The notes below the pieces were generated by a model. It searched no databases. It had not been told where the DNA came from and saw nothing but the letters and a program-made list of their open reading frames with translations. Below, piece after piece: positions 8,913-18,700 of a DNA stretch of 64,000 bases. Positions within the stretch are counted from its first letter, which is position 1; each line of letters begins with the position of its first letter. The stretch comes from an uncultured Aquimarina sp. (GTDB lineage: Bacteria; Bacteroidota; Bacteroidia; Flavobacteriales; Flavobacteriaceae). The position numbers and the translations under genes were made by a program. The DNA is taken from NCBI GenBank assembly GCA_947500505.1, contig CANMSL010000004.1:124001-188000 (forward strand), written 5' to 3'.

Positions 8913-9595
8913 TCTCTGCAATAATCATAGATGACGAGCCAAATGCCATCGAGCTATTAAAAGGATATATCGAAAAAGTTCCTTTTATGACGTGTACTCA
9001 GAGCTTTAGAAATCCTATTGAAGCATTGGTATATCTTAAAGAAAATTCGGCGGACTTACTATTCCTGGATATCAACATGCCACAATTATCAGGAATTTCG
9101 TTTATAAAAACACTCGAAAAATCTCCTAAAATTATTCTTACTACAGCCTATTCTGAATATGCCGTAGAAAGTTATGAGTACCAAGTTGCGGATTATCTAC
9201 TGAAACCTATTTCCTTTGATCGTTTTTTTAAAGCAGTAGTGAAAATTCAGGATACTATTGCAAAACCTAAATCTATAGCTAAAAATGACCCTGTCATCTA
9301 TGTAAAAAGTGGGCAACAACAGCATAAAACTAGTCTTCACGACATTTTATACCTACAAAAAGATGGTAATTACATCAGTTATATTACGAAAAACAAAACC
9401 ATTTTAGCTCGACAATCTGTTAAAGAAGCTTTACAAGAATTGGGAGATCGTTTTGTACAAATCCATAAATCCACTATCGTTAATCTGGATCACATTTCGG
9501 CTTTTGACTCGCATTCTATTATTGTAAACGATACGAATCTCACTATTGGGCAATCTTATAAAGTAATACTGATGGAGCGTTTGGGAATTAACTAA
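8909..9595 (+). CDS. LytTR-family response regulator
   Basis: 228 residues. The receiver domain at 1-120 has acidic pocket Asp-Asp-Glu (8-10) and phospho-acceptor D54 in Leu-Phe-Leu-Asp-Ile-Asn-Met-Pro. The C-terminal LytTR DNA-binding domain (about 130-228) shows Tyr-Leu-Gln-Lys-Asp-Gly-Asn-Tyr and His-Lys-Ser-Thr-Ile-Val-Asn. It is the partner of the kinase just upstream (4-base overlap). Target genes are not evident from the neighbours. Confidence 0.93.
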   Translation: MISAIIIDDEPNAIELLKGYIEKVPFMTCTQSFRNPIEALVYLKENSADLLFLDINMPQLSGISFIKTLEKSPKIILTTAYSEYAVESYEYQVADYLLKPISFDRFFKAVVKIQDTIAKPKSIAKNDPVIYVKSGQQQHKTSLHDILYLQKDGNYISYITKNKTILARQSVKEALQELGDRFVQIHKSTIVNLDHISAFDSHSIIVNDTNLTIGQSYKVILMERLGIN

Positions 9596-9740
9596 TTTTT
9601 ATAGGTAACATTCTATACTATTTTGACACTACGATATAAAGGATTGACTGATTTCGACTTTCATCCGCAAAGCGGAATTCATTTCCCTCTTTAAAAAAGA
9701 TGGGTGCTTTTAAATTGGTAAGTAGTATATAAACTCAGTT

Positions 9741-10109
9741 ATGGCGAATAAAAAACGAATTCATACCAGAAAGGAATTACAGGAATAAAGGAGGAAACTT
9801 AGAACTGATGGCACTCCGGCAGAAGCTTTTCTTTGGAAATATTTAAAAGCTAGGAAACTTCAGGGAAGACGGTTTCAAAGGCAGCATAGTATTGAATATT
9901 ACATTGTGGATTGTTATTGTGCTTCAGAAAAGCTAGTCATTGAAGTAGATGGAGAGATTCATAATACACCTCAAGCTCAGGAAAAAGATCAGAAACGTAC
10001 CAAAAGACTTAATGAATTAGGTTTTACTGTAATTAGATTCGAAAACAAAATGGTTTTTGATCATTTAGAATCTGTTCTAAGCGCGATCACAGATAATTTT
10101 AAAAAATAA
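9741..10109 (+). pseudogene. DUF559 endonuclease-like gene with in-frame stop
   Basis: Reading from ATG 9741 gives 15 residues, a TAA at 9786-9788, then an uninterrupted continuation in the same frame to the stop at 10107-10109. The continuation has the DUF559 signature: Thr-Pro-Ala-Glu-Ala-Phe-Leu-Trp, Arg-Arg-Phe-Gln-Arg-Gln-His, Tyr-Ile-Val-Asp-Cys-Tyr-Cys and Val-Ile-Glu-Val-Asp-Gly-Glu. These proteins share the very-short-patch-repair nuclease fold. A single base change at codon 16 explains the break. A GTG at 9906 could start a 67-residue fragment, too short to be active. Confidence 0.75.
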
Positions 10110-10280
10110 AAGCAGATGAAATGTTTATTAAAAACAATCTATTAAAAGCAAGAAATACTACTTTAAAGATCTTCCTTTTATTAAAAAGTAAAGTGATTTC
10201 ACATCACATCCGATGGTTACCATCAAACAAGATAAACCTAAAAAACAACCCCCAGGAAAATATAATAACTCCTTTTAAAG

Positions 10281-10307
10281 CTCCTCCCTTTATTAAAAAG
10301 GGAGGAG
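10281..10307. repeat. strong hairpin after the DUF559 pseudogene
   Basis: CTCCTCCCTTT (10281-10291) pairs with AAAGGGAGGAG (10297-10307) across 5 bases. It could be a terminator or a piece of a dispersed element. The rest of 10110-10503 shows no gene; a 64-codon open frame across the hairpin has no protein-like character. Confidence 0.6.
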
Positions 10308-10503
10308 GATTCTAATTTTATGGGTATTCGGAGGGTATATTACCACCACACCCAGTAAAAATTTTAAAAGCTTCATATCCTGATCTATTTATACCAACAC
10401 GTTTAGAAGTGAAATAAAAATCAGGTAAAATCCCCTGGCGTATGTATTCAATAATTAATTATCTTACAGCTTCACTCCAATCGTTTAATTACAAAACATC
10501 AAA

Positions 10504-10935
10504 ATGTCTGTAGCAACTTCATTAACCAGTGACCGAATTAAGTTACCTTTCTCTTTTAATGCAGAGAAAATGTTAGAAGAGTTCAGAGCCTTTAGATCAG
10601 AACATTTTGAATACTATGATGTAATACCGTTGCGTGCTCCTGCACATCAGGCAGACACTTCTCTACCCTTCCCGCCAGCAGCAGATGATTACGCAGATGG
10701 TTTTTGGACAGAATGTTTGGACACCAAGGCATTGCGCCAATCTCCTAATCTGACTAATGTGACTTTCTATGTAAACAATACACCTGTAATGATGTTACCG
10801 GACGAATGTTGGCACCTAAGACTTACCGATCCTCATAAGATTGATAATCTTGGCATCACAGAACGGGTAAAATTTACAATAGATATGATCCCGAATGACT
10901 GGGTACTGAAGACAATTATAGAATGTGAAGTTTAA
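10504..10935 (+). CDS. aspartyl/asparaginyl beta-hydroxylase-like protein with internal deletion
   Basis: 143 residues. The start (Asp-Arg-Ile-Lys-Leu-Pro-Phe-Ser-Phe) and the end (Asp-Glu-Cys-Trp-His-Leu, Pro-His-Lys-Ile-Asp-Asn, Thr-Glu-Arg, Asn-Asp-Trp-Val) match the two ends of Asp_Arg_Hydrox cupin proteins, which are nearer 190 residues. The piece normally between them, about 45-50 residues that hold the His-x-Asp iron ligands and the Arg-x-His-x-Pro strand, is missing: the helix Leu-Arg-Gln-Ser-Pro-Asn-Leu joins directly to Thr-Asn-Val-Thr-Phe-Tyr-Val. The reading frame is intact, so this is an in-frame loss. The product is probably not an active Fe(II)/2-oxoglutarate hydroxylase. The comparison is from memory of the family. 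Confidence 0.7.
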   Translation: MSVATSLTSDRIKLPFSFNAEKMLEEFRAFRSEHFEYYDVIPLRAPAHQADTSLPFPPAADDYADGFWTECLDTKALRQSPNLTNVTFYVNNTPVMMLPDECWHLRLTDPHKIDNLGITERVKFTIDMIPNDWVLKTIIECEV

Positions 10936-11105
10936 AGTTTGAGCTGGATGAGAACGTATTTCTCCTCTTAAAATAGATTTAGATTCCCTTACTAACAAAA
11001 GATAATTATCCCCTTTTATAAAGCTAAAAAATACTTAGCAAAAAATCACAGCCTATTGTTTATTAACGAGTGGATTGTTGTTTATATAACTTAAAAACAG
11101 AAATT

Positions 11106-11606
11106 ATGGAACAAAAATTAGTTGTAAGGGTTTTTCGTAGGTTCGATTATGGACTAGTTACACATAGCAGCGATTTGGAAGCAGAACTGGCATTGCATAA
11201 CAGAAGAAAAAATGCTCTACTGGATGTATTTGAAAATGAGAAGAATATAACAGTGGAAGATTGGGGACAAACCAAAGACACAGAACCACATGAATTGGTT
11301 GAAGTAATTATAGGAATTGTCGGAACAGCAGTTTTTAATCACGCGATCGTTCCCGGTCTAAAATATGTGGGTGAGAAATTAGCAGAAAAATTAGTGGATG
11401 ATTCGATTTCCAAATCTGCGCAATGGATTATTGCCAAACTAAGACCAAAACAAGAATCCAAAGAAATACTGGATTTTCAGATATATTCACCTGATGGAAC
11501 TTTTATCTCTGTGGATCCACCGGATAGAAATGCTTCAATTACGATTCATTTTAAAAATGGGCGTGTGGACTCTATAAATTATAAAACTAATAAAACTGAT
11601 GAATAA
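11106..11606 (+). CDS. hypothetical protein, soluble
   Basis: 166 residues from ATG 11106 (an earlier in-frame TTG at 11070 adds an unlikely segment). No family recognised. An N-terminal alpha/beta part of about 50 residues is followed by a hydrophobic glycine-containing stretch (Ile-Ile-Gly-Ile-Val-Gly-Thr-Ala-Val, about 75-83), an amphipathic helix, and a beta-rich C-terminal third with Ile-His-Phe-Lys-Asn-Gly. It stands alone, 135 bases before the SulP gene. Confidence 0.65.
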   Translation: MEQKLVVRVFRRFDYGLVTHSSDLEAELALHNRRKNALLDVFENEKNITVEDWGQTKDTEPHELVEVIIGIVGTAVFNHAIVPGLKYVGEKLAEKLVDDSISKSAQWIIAKLRPKQESKEILDFQIYSPDGTFISVDPPDRNASITIHFKNGRVDSINYKTNKTDE

Positions 11607-11740
11607 AGAAATAAATCATCTTGCAGATGAAACAAAAATATTTATGGTCTTTTTTTAAAAACGTTAAAGCTACATCAAAAACGCACATACTTTACATGTA
11701 AATGAAGTATATTTAGAGCTTCATAAATTATCTTAAGTAT

Positions 11741-13411
11741 ATGTTGTCAAAATTCTACAATATAAAAAATTTAAAAGGAGATTTTACAGGTGGATTAGTC
11801 GCCGGTGTGGTTGCATTACCACTAGCTCTGGCTTTTGGTGTACAATCAGGTATGGGTGCTACTGCGGGACTGTATGGCGCCATCGCTGTTGGTATTTTTG
11901 CCGCCTTATTTGGAGGTACCGAAACACAAGCCAGTGGTCCTACAGGTCCTATGACAGTAGTTTCTGCGACGCTGATTGCAGCTGCTATAGAAATGAATGG
12001 TTCTCTGGGTAATGCGATGCCTATTATCGTAGCAACTTTTTTGTTGGGGGGACTCTTTCAGGTATTGTTTGGTTTTCTAAATATTGCCAGTTACGTAAAA
12101 TATTTTCCCTATTCGGTAGTATCAGGTTTTATGAGTGGTGTAGGTTTAATCATTGTAATACTTCAATTATTCCCTTTTGCCGGTTTAAGTTCGGCAAAAT
12201 CCACTACAGCTGTTATGCAGGATTTACCCAGACTTTTTTCTGATGCTAATCCCTATGCATTATTGTTAGGAGGAATTACCATTGTGGTCTATTACCTTTT
12301 TCCAAAAATAACCAAAGCAATACCTAGCGCTTTGGTCGCCTTAATTGTTGCTTCATTAGTTGCTTATTTCACCAAAATGGATGTGCCTCTAATCGGTGAG
12401 ATACCTTCTGGATTACCATCACTTCAGCTAGACGGCATCTTCTCCATAGATACTAGTGCTTTAAGTATCATTATCGAATATGGAGTGGTCCTTGCAGTAT
12501 TAGGAAGCATCGATTCTTTATTAACCTCTGTGGTTGCGGATAATATGACCAAAACAAAGCATAATAGTAATCGAGAACTGATCGGACAAGGAATTGGTAA
12601 TATGATGGCAGCAGTCATTGGTGGTATTCCGGGAGCCGGAGCTACCAAAGGAACAGTTGTGAATATTAATGCAGGAGGAAAAACCAGATTATCAGGAGTA
12701 TTACACGGATTGTTTTTATTGGCTGTATTATTAGGTCTCGGAAAATTAGCAGCCCATATTCCACTATGTGTATTAGCCGGTTTGCTTATTCCTATTGGTT
12801 TCAAAATAGTAGATTTTAAAGGATTGAAACATTTGCTAAAAGTACCAAGAGCAGATGCACTTGTACTAATTCTGGTATTATTCATCACCACATTTGGAAG
12901 TTTAATACAAGCGGTTGGTATCGGAGTAGCATTGGCTTGTTTACTATTTATGAAAAAAGCCGGAGATCTAAGCGAACAAGGAATGGAAGTAGGAGATATT
13001 TCAGATTTTGACGGCTCCAAACCATGGCAAGATGAAATGGAATTCTACGACGTTTATAAGGACAAGGTTATTATTAAACATTTGTATGGACCATTATTCT
13101 TTGGTTTTACATCCTATTTTAAAGACCAGATAAAGAAATTACCTAAGGATGTTAAAGCTGTTATCTTGAGAATGGATCGTGTTCCTTACATTGATCAGTC
13201 TGGGATTTATACATTAGAGGATATTATTTTTGACTTGCGGACACAAGGGATTGAAGTAATACTCGTAGGACTCAAAGAACAACCTAAAGATATGTTAAAG
13301 GCGGTTGATATTATACCCGACTTGGTTCCGGAAGATGATTTGTTTGAAAACATAGATGATAGTTTTATCTATTTACGCGAGAAGTTCAGGCAACATTCTA
13401 CAACGGTGTAA
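11741..13411 (+). CDS. SulP/SLC26 family anion transporter with STAS domain
   Basis: 556 residues. About 420 hydrophobic residues form the transport domain, with the signature Ser-Gly-Pro-Thr-Gly-Pro-Met-Thr-Val near TM3 and Gly-Gly-Ile-Pro-Gly-Ala-Gly-Ala-Thr-Lys-Gly-Thr in the second half. A cytoplasmic STAS domain (about 435-550) follows, with Tyr-Ile-Asp-Gln-Ser-Gly. It moves sulfate, bicarbonate or a related anion across the inner membrane; the sequence alone does not decide which. No carbonic anhydrase or sulfate-assimilation gene is adjacent. Confidence 0.92.
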   Translation: MLSKFYNIKNLKGDFTGGLVAGVVALPLALAFGVQSGMGATAGLYGAIAVGIFAALFGGTETQASGPTGPMTVVSATLIAAAIEMNGSLGNAMPIIVATFLLGGLFQVLFGFLNIASYVKYFPYSVVSGFMSGVGLIIVILQLFPFAGLSSAKSTTAVMQDLPRLFSDANPYALLLGGITIVVYYLFPKITKAIPSALVALIVASLVAYFTKMDVPLIGEIPSGLPSLQLDGIFSIDTSALSIIIEYGVVLAVLGSIDSLLTSVVADNMTKTKHNSNRELIGQGIGNMMAAVIGGIPGAGATKGTVVNINAGGKTRLSGVLHGLFLLAVLLGLGKLAAHIPLCVLAGLLIPIGFKIVDFKGLKHLLKVPRADALVLILVLFITTFGSLIQAVGIGVALACLLFMKKAGDLSEQGMEVGDISDFDGSKPWQDEMEFYDVYKDKVIIKHLYGPLFFGFTSYFKDQIKKLPKDVKAVILRMDRVPYIDQSGIYTLEDIIFDLRTQGIEVILVGLKEQPKDMLKAVDIIPDLVPEDDLFENIDDSFIYLREKFRQHSTTV

Positions 13412-13444
13412 TAAACCACTATAGATTTGAAATCTACAGTATTA

Positions 13445-13470
13445 ATCAAAAGAACGAAATTCTTTTTGAT
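13445..13470 (+). terminator. possible hairpin after the SulP gene
   Basis: ATCAAAAGAA and TTCTTTTTGAT pair across a short loop with one bulged T, 33 bases after the stop. There is no long T run, so it is weak. Confidence 0.35.
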
Positions 13471-13495
13471 CGGTTATAGACAATAGCCAATTACT

Positions 13496-13563
13496 TGTCA
13501 TTCCAGCATAGGCTGGAATCCAGAAAGTCGTAAGATGGATTCTGCATCAAGTACGAAATGACA
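13496..13563. repeat. dispersed inverted-repeat element, family A (copy 1)
   Basis: Bounded by TGTCA (13496) and TGACA (ending 13563), 68 bases, with an inner CCAGCATAGGCTGG hairpin. It matches in size and ends the elements at 38370 and 44972. Confidence 0.6.
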
Positions 13564-13680
13564 GGTATCGCTAAAATGTTTATAGAAAGTAAAGTAAAGT
13601 AACTGCAATGAAATTGCAGGGTTTTAACCTTTAAATAGAAAATAAAACCAACAACTCAACTAATCCTATAATGTTTATCA

Positions 13681-14250
13681 ATGAAAAAAACGTTATTTGA
13701 CCTTACTAAAGAAGAATGGAATACATTGTTTCCAATTGAATTAGTAAATCACAATCCTGAATGGAAAAAAACTTTCAAAATTGAGAAAGAACGGATATTA
13801 AAGAAAGTTGATACTACTTCCATATTGCGCATAGAACATTTTGGTAGCTCCTCTATACCTTTAATAAAATCCAAACCTTATATTGATATGTTGATAGAAA
13901 TTCCCAAAGAATTACTATTTGACAAGAATTTAATTTCAAAGTTTGATGATTTGGGATATTCTCATTTTGTGGTCCCTGAAAGAGAAAATATTGAAGCCTA
14001 CTCTTCCTTTGGTAAAGGATACAATTTAGATGGAAAAAAAGAACAAATTTTTCATATCCATATGTGTCCTAAAGAAAATATAATGTGGAAACAAATCGGG
14101 TTTAGAGATTATCTGATCGAAAACCAAGAGCGAGCTAAAATGTATGAAAGCCTAAAAACCAAGTTGGCTAAAAAATATAAAAATGATCGAGGAGCTTATG
14201 TTTTAGGAAAAACTGAATTTATTAATGAGACTTTAGAACTTATTGGCTAA
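13681..14250 (+). CDS. GrpB family protein
   Basis: 189 residues. The central Ile-Glu-His-Phe-Gly-Ser-Ser-Ser-Ile-Pro followed by Lys-Pro-Tyr-Ile-Asp-Met-Leu-Ile (about 57-78) is the GrpB signature, a nucleotidyltransferase-fold family (the Gly-Ser and Asp-x-x pattern) of uncertain substrate, often found as a stand-alone gene. Length is normal for the family. The ATG at 13681 gives the expected N-terminus; an out-of-frame ATG lies 10 bases upstream. Confidence 0.87.
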   Translation: MKKTLFDLTKEEWNTLFPIELVNHNPEWKKTFKIEKERILKKVDTTSILRIEHFGSSSIPLIKSKPYIDMLIEIPKELLFDKNLISKFDDLGYSHFVVPERENIEAYSSFGKGYNLDGKKEQIFHIHMCPKENIMWKQIGFRDYLIENQERAKMYESLKTKLAKKYKNDRGAYVLGKTEFINETLELIG

Positions 14251-14397
14251 ACGTGTTATAATAAAGCTTTAACAGCATTATTAAATAATACAGTGTATAA
14301 ACCACCTCATCGCACCTTTTTCTTTAACACATTTTTAACCCAATAAAAAAGTTAGAAAAGCTCAAAAAAAACGACATTTAATAAAAATAATAATCCC

Positions 14398-15609
14398 ATG
14401 AGTCTTTCTAAAATTACATTTACCAATGCAGAAGGTCAGACGCTTTCAGGGCGTTTAGAATTACCTGCGGATCAACATCCCCATAACTTTGCGTTATTTG
14501 CACATTGTTTTACGTGCAATAAAAACCTAGGAGCGGTTCGTAATATAAGTCGAGCGCTTACTTCTCAGGGATTTGGGGTATTACGATTTGATTTTACGGG
14601 TTTGGGAGAAAGTGAAGGCGATTTTGCAGATACAAATTTCTCAGGAAATGTAGAGGATTTGGTCGCTGCTGCTGATTTTTTGGCTCAAGAATATCAAGCT
14701 CCCGCTCTATTGATTGGACATTCTTTGGGTGGTGCTGCAGCTATATTTGCAGCCGCTAAGATTGATTCTATAAAAGCGGTAGCTACTGTAGGTGCGCCTT
14801 CTGATCCAACGCACGTACAACATTTGTTAAGAAGTGGATTGGAAGAGATTGAAGCAAATGGTAAAGCAGTAGTGAATCTTAGCGGACGAGATTTTACTAT
14901 TAAAAAACAATTCCTGGATGACCTGCAAACGAAATCTCTCCCAACAGTAACAAAAAACTTGGACAAAGCTCTTTTAGTTATGCATTCTCCGCAAGATACC
15001 ACGGTAGGTATTAAAAACGCTGAAGAAATTTATCTGGCAGCAAAACATCCCAAAAGTTTTGTAACCTTAGATGGTGCAGATCATTTATTAATGCGAAAAG
15101 AAGACTCAATATATGCCGGTAAAGTAATTGCAGGTTGGTCATCTAGATATGTTGCTATTCCTGAAGAACCCAAACTAAAAAGTCAACATCATGTAGTCGC
15201 AAGTTTAGGAAATGAAGAAGGATATACTACTCAAATGAAGGTGGGAAACCACTATATGGTTTCGGACGAACCTGAAAGCGTAGGTGGTCATGATTTTGGA
15301 CCATCTCCTTATGAATTTGTATCTGCAGGGTTATCTGCTTGTACAGCTATGACTATTAAAATGTATGCGACGAGAAAAGGTTGGGATTTACAAAATGTAG
15401 AAGTGCATACTAATTATGATAAGAAACATATGGAAGATTGTGAAAACTGCGAAGATCCATTGGCTAAAATAGATACTTTCGAAAGAGAAATCAAGCTAGA
15501 AGGAGATTTGGATGAAAAACAAATCAAGAGAATTCTGCAAATTGCGGATAAATGCCCTGTACATAAAACCTTACATTCAGAAACTCAGGTGATCACTACT
15601 TTGATTTAG
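14398..15609 (+). CDS. alpha/beta hydrolase - OsmC fusion
   Basis: 403 residues in two domains. Residues 1-255 are an alpha/beta hydrolase with nucleophile elbow Gly-His-Ser-Leu-Gly (S109) and an acid/His pair near Asp-Gly-Ala-Asp-His. Residues about 270-403 are an OsmC/Ohr-like domain with the two reactive cysteines, one in Ser-Ala-Cys-Thr-Ala-Met and one in Cys-Pro-Val-His-Lys-Thr-Leu. The fusion is well known in bacteria. OsmC domains reduce organic hydroperoxides; the hydrolase may release substrates. It is monocistronic and ends before a bidirectional terminator. Confidence 0.92.
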   Translation: MSLSKITFTNAEGQTLSGRLELPADQHPHNFALFAHCFTCNKNLGAVRNISRALTSQGFGVLRFDFTGLGESEGDFADTNFSGNVEDLVAAADFLAQEYQAPALLIGHSLGGAAAIFAAAKIDSIKAVATVGAPSDPTHVQHLLRSGLEEIEANGKAVVNLSGRDFTIKKQFLDDLQTKSLPTVTKNLDKALLVMHSPQDTTVGIKNAEEIYLAAKHPKSFVTLDGADHLLMRKEDSIYAGKVIAGWSSRYVAIPEEPKLKSQHHVVASLGNEEGYTTQMKVGNHYMVSDEPESVGGHDFGPSPYEFVSAGLSACTAMTIKMYATRKGWDLQNVEVHTNYDKKHMEDCENCEDPLAKIDTFEREIKLEGDLDEKQIKRILQIADKCPVHKTLHSETQVITTLI

Positions 15610-15703
15610 TTCGAAATAGATATCCTCAAGTAAGTTCAAAAGGTGTCCTGCTAAAAAATGAAACTGAAAGCAATACAGGTCCAAAAAAAGATAAGCATAA
15701 AAA

Positions 15704-15728
15704 AAGGCTGTCCATACCAGACAGCCTT
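15704..15728. terminator. bidirectional terminator
   Basis: AAGGCTGTC (15704-15712) and GACAGCCTT (15720-15728) with a 7-base loop and an A-rich left flank, between two convergent genes ending at 15609 and 15760. Confidence 0.85.
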
Positions 15729-15759
15729 CATTTATTACAAATTTTAGATTTGATTTGAT

Positions 15760-18700
15760 CTATTTGATTATAAATCGTTTTGTCTCTCCTTGAACTTTTA
15801 GTAAATACATACCAATTTCGAGATTACCTACATTGATAGTTTTGCTACCACTTATGGTTCCTTGTCCAACAATCTGTCCTACCATATTCATAATGGAATA
15901 AGCATTATCAGAATTCTTAGAGTCTTTCATAGAGATTTGCAATAAACCTCCACTTTTCAATGGGTTTGGTGCTATTGTGAAGCTAGAAATACTTTCCTCA
16001 TCTTCATTTCCTAGTATCGGTGTGGTAGGTCCAAAATCGGTAGCCACTACAGTAGATCCACAAGACCCTTCATAAATTTTGACATTAGAGTAGGTCGAAT
16101 TATTTCCTGATCCTGCATCATTATCATTAATGAATACTAATCGATCCATATTACCGGTATAGAATGTACCTACCGGAATAACATACGTTGTCGTTCCACC
16201 AGAATAATTATCATAGTTAGTAACACCATAATTCTGGGTACCATGAACTTTGAAATATCTAGTTGAAGTTAATGTATTATCGTTTTCAAAACCAACCCCA
16301 TGGATCTCTCCCTGAGCGGTACTACTAAAGTCAAATTCTATAACCGTATTAGAAGTCACTGTATAATTCAGCGGAATATATTTCCAGGTGTTATTAGACA
16401 ACGATAATCCGGCTCCGCCATTCACAATCGAGAAGTTACCAGCAGCATCCTGGTTAGAGAATGGAGTAATTGAGAAATCATTAAAATTAATGGTGTCACA
16501 AGTAGGACCTGGGTCAACTGTACCATTAGTAATACTTAAACCATCAATGGTAACATCACCTTGCCAGCTAGTTCCTGTCACTGTATTAAGACGTAATTGT
16601 ACACTTGCATTTCCTGCATAGGCAGAAAGATCGACATTAGCCGTATTCCAATCAGTTCCTTGTGCTCCGGATCTACTGAATACGCTTGTCCAATCCACTG
16701 TATTATCTGTTCTAGCTTCTACATCAAATGTACCCACTGCATTACCAACCATATGATATTGAAAACTTAGTGTTGGTGAAGTCAGTCCGCTGAAGTCTAA
16801 ACATGGTGAATTTAAAATCGCTCTTTTGTTAGGAAATCCCGTTCCGCTACCAGAAGCTTCTACATAAATATAAGAATTTCCGTCAACTGCACCTGCTGGT
16901 CCTGTTCCATTAGAAGGGGTACCGTTAGCATCTACAGTCCAATCTAAATCATCTCCAGAAGCTTGAGACCAATCTCCTATGTTTCCTTCGAAACTTTCAC
17001 TGTATGGGAATGAAGCGATATCTCCGGCACACTCATCTCCACCTGGGCCAGGTCCACCACCATCACAAGGATTAACGAATGATACGGTTTGATCTGTCTG
17101 TCCATTAGAACCTCCATTATTATTCTCATTAGCATCCTGACCTACACCACGCTCAGCAAAGGCTTTCCAGATGATACATTCGTATTGTCCTCCATAAAGA
17201 TCTTGATCCGCCTGGAGGATACCATCTCTACCAGATACAAATCCAGGATTATTGGCTGTATTTTTTAATCCTTCTATAACTAAAGCCATTGCGATATTGT
17301 TACCACCTGTCCCATTATAAAAATCAGGATCAAATCCTTCCGCATCAATTAATCCCCAAGTCATATCCCATAAAATAGTGGCAAATGCATATCCAACTCC
17401 GTGTGGTCTTGCTAATCCACCTATATCTGCATAATCAGTATTATTAACAGATCTATCAATAGAATAAGGTGTAGGACGAATACCATCTCCGTTAGTTGGT
17501 TGATTTAGAGCATATGTACCAATTCCTCTAGAATCTGTACCTAAGTCTCCTGCTCTCATAGTAAGCATTAATCCAAACCAGTCAGACCATCCTTCGCCCA
17601 TTTGCTCAGAACCTCCTAAGGTATTAGAAGAGGGTCCACCCACTAATCTAATAGAAATACCATGTCCATATTCGTGAGCAATGATACCATTATCTAAATC
17701 ACCATCTCTATCAGGGTTTGGACTTGTCCAAAGGAACATCTGCATTCTAGGGTTACCACCATCTCCTGGTGTTGAGAAGTTTGCATTATTGCTACCGCTT
17801 CCATCTTGTGCATCAGCGTTCACAGAATCACCTCCTGCACCACCTCTTCCATAGTTATTTTCCTGAAAGTTTCCACTAGCTTCATCAAAACCATACTGGT
17901 AGAATACGTCGTGCATGATATTGTTCCAATAGAAAAGGTTAGTTATGGCTGCATCATCATAAGTGGCTGGTCCCTGACTAAGATCAATTGGGAAATTAAA
18001 ATCAAGACTAGCTCCTCCATCTGGAGAGAAACCTGTACCGTTATTTCCATTTCTATCTTCCTGCGCCCATACATTATTACCTCTGGTAATTGTAAATTCA
18101 GCTCCTGCACTACCGTTAGTATCATGCCATCCAAATGGAGATGCTGTAGGATCAGCAGGATCTGTTACGATAGAACGATTCCCGTGACTTGGACTTTCTA
18201 CAGGCATTGCATATACATTATAAGAATCAGGAGCAAGTGCTGCTGTTGCTTCAGCTTCGGTAGGTACAGTAGCTATTTCTTTATCAAATAATACAGACTC
18301 CCCATGATTGTGAGACTCGTGATCTGGCGTCCCAAAATTACAACGAATCACCCAGTCTTCTTTATATAGAATTTTACCGGAAAAAGCATCAACATTCGCG
18401 TTCCACCAATGCTGACCATCTTTTTGGTACAAACTTACCCGCCAGGTCAATACCAATTGATCGTCTTGTTTAAGATATACTTGTTTTGCTTCTATCGGTT
18501 CTAGCGAAATGCCCGAGTTATCGTATACCAAGGACCCGTCTGATTTACTTTTAGTCCTTACTAACTGTGGCGACTGTAAATTATGAGCGCGGGCTACATT
18601 TATAATAGCATTTTCTGGAGAAAGAGATGCCTTTTCCGCAGTAATTTTGGATTTGATATCCTTTACGAATTGATCAATCTCCCAAGTAACTTCTTCCTTA

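Noticed and set aside
10121..10315. 64-codon plus-strand frame after the DUF559 pseudogene
   Set aside because: Runs through a strong hairpin, has low-complexity Lys/Asn/Pro content and no family features.
12424..13020. 198-codon frame antisense to the SulP gene
   Set aside because: Shadow frame; the sense gene has clear transporter and STAS motifs.
17806..18291. 161-codon frame antisense to the M36 peptidase gene
   Set aside because: Shadow of a strongly supported gene; Cys/Ile/Ser-rich translation typical of antisense frames.
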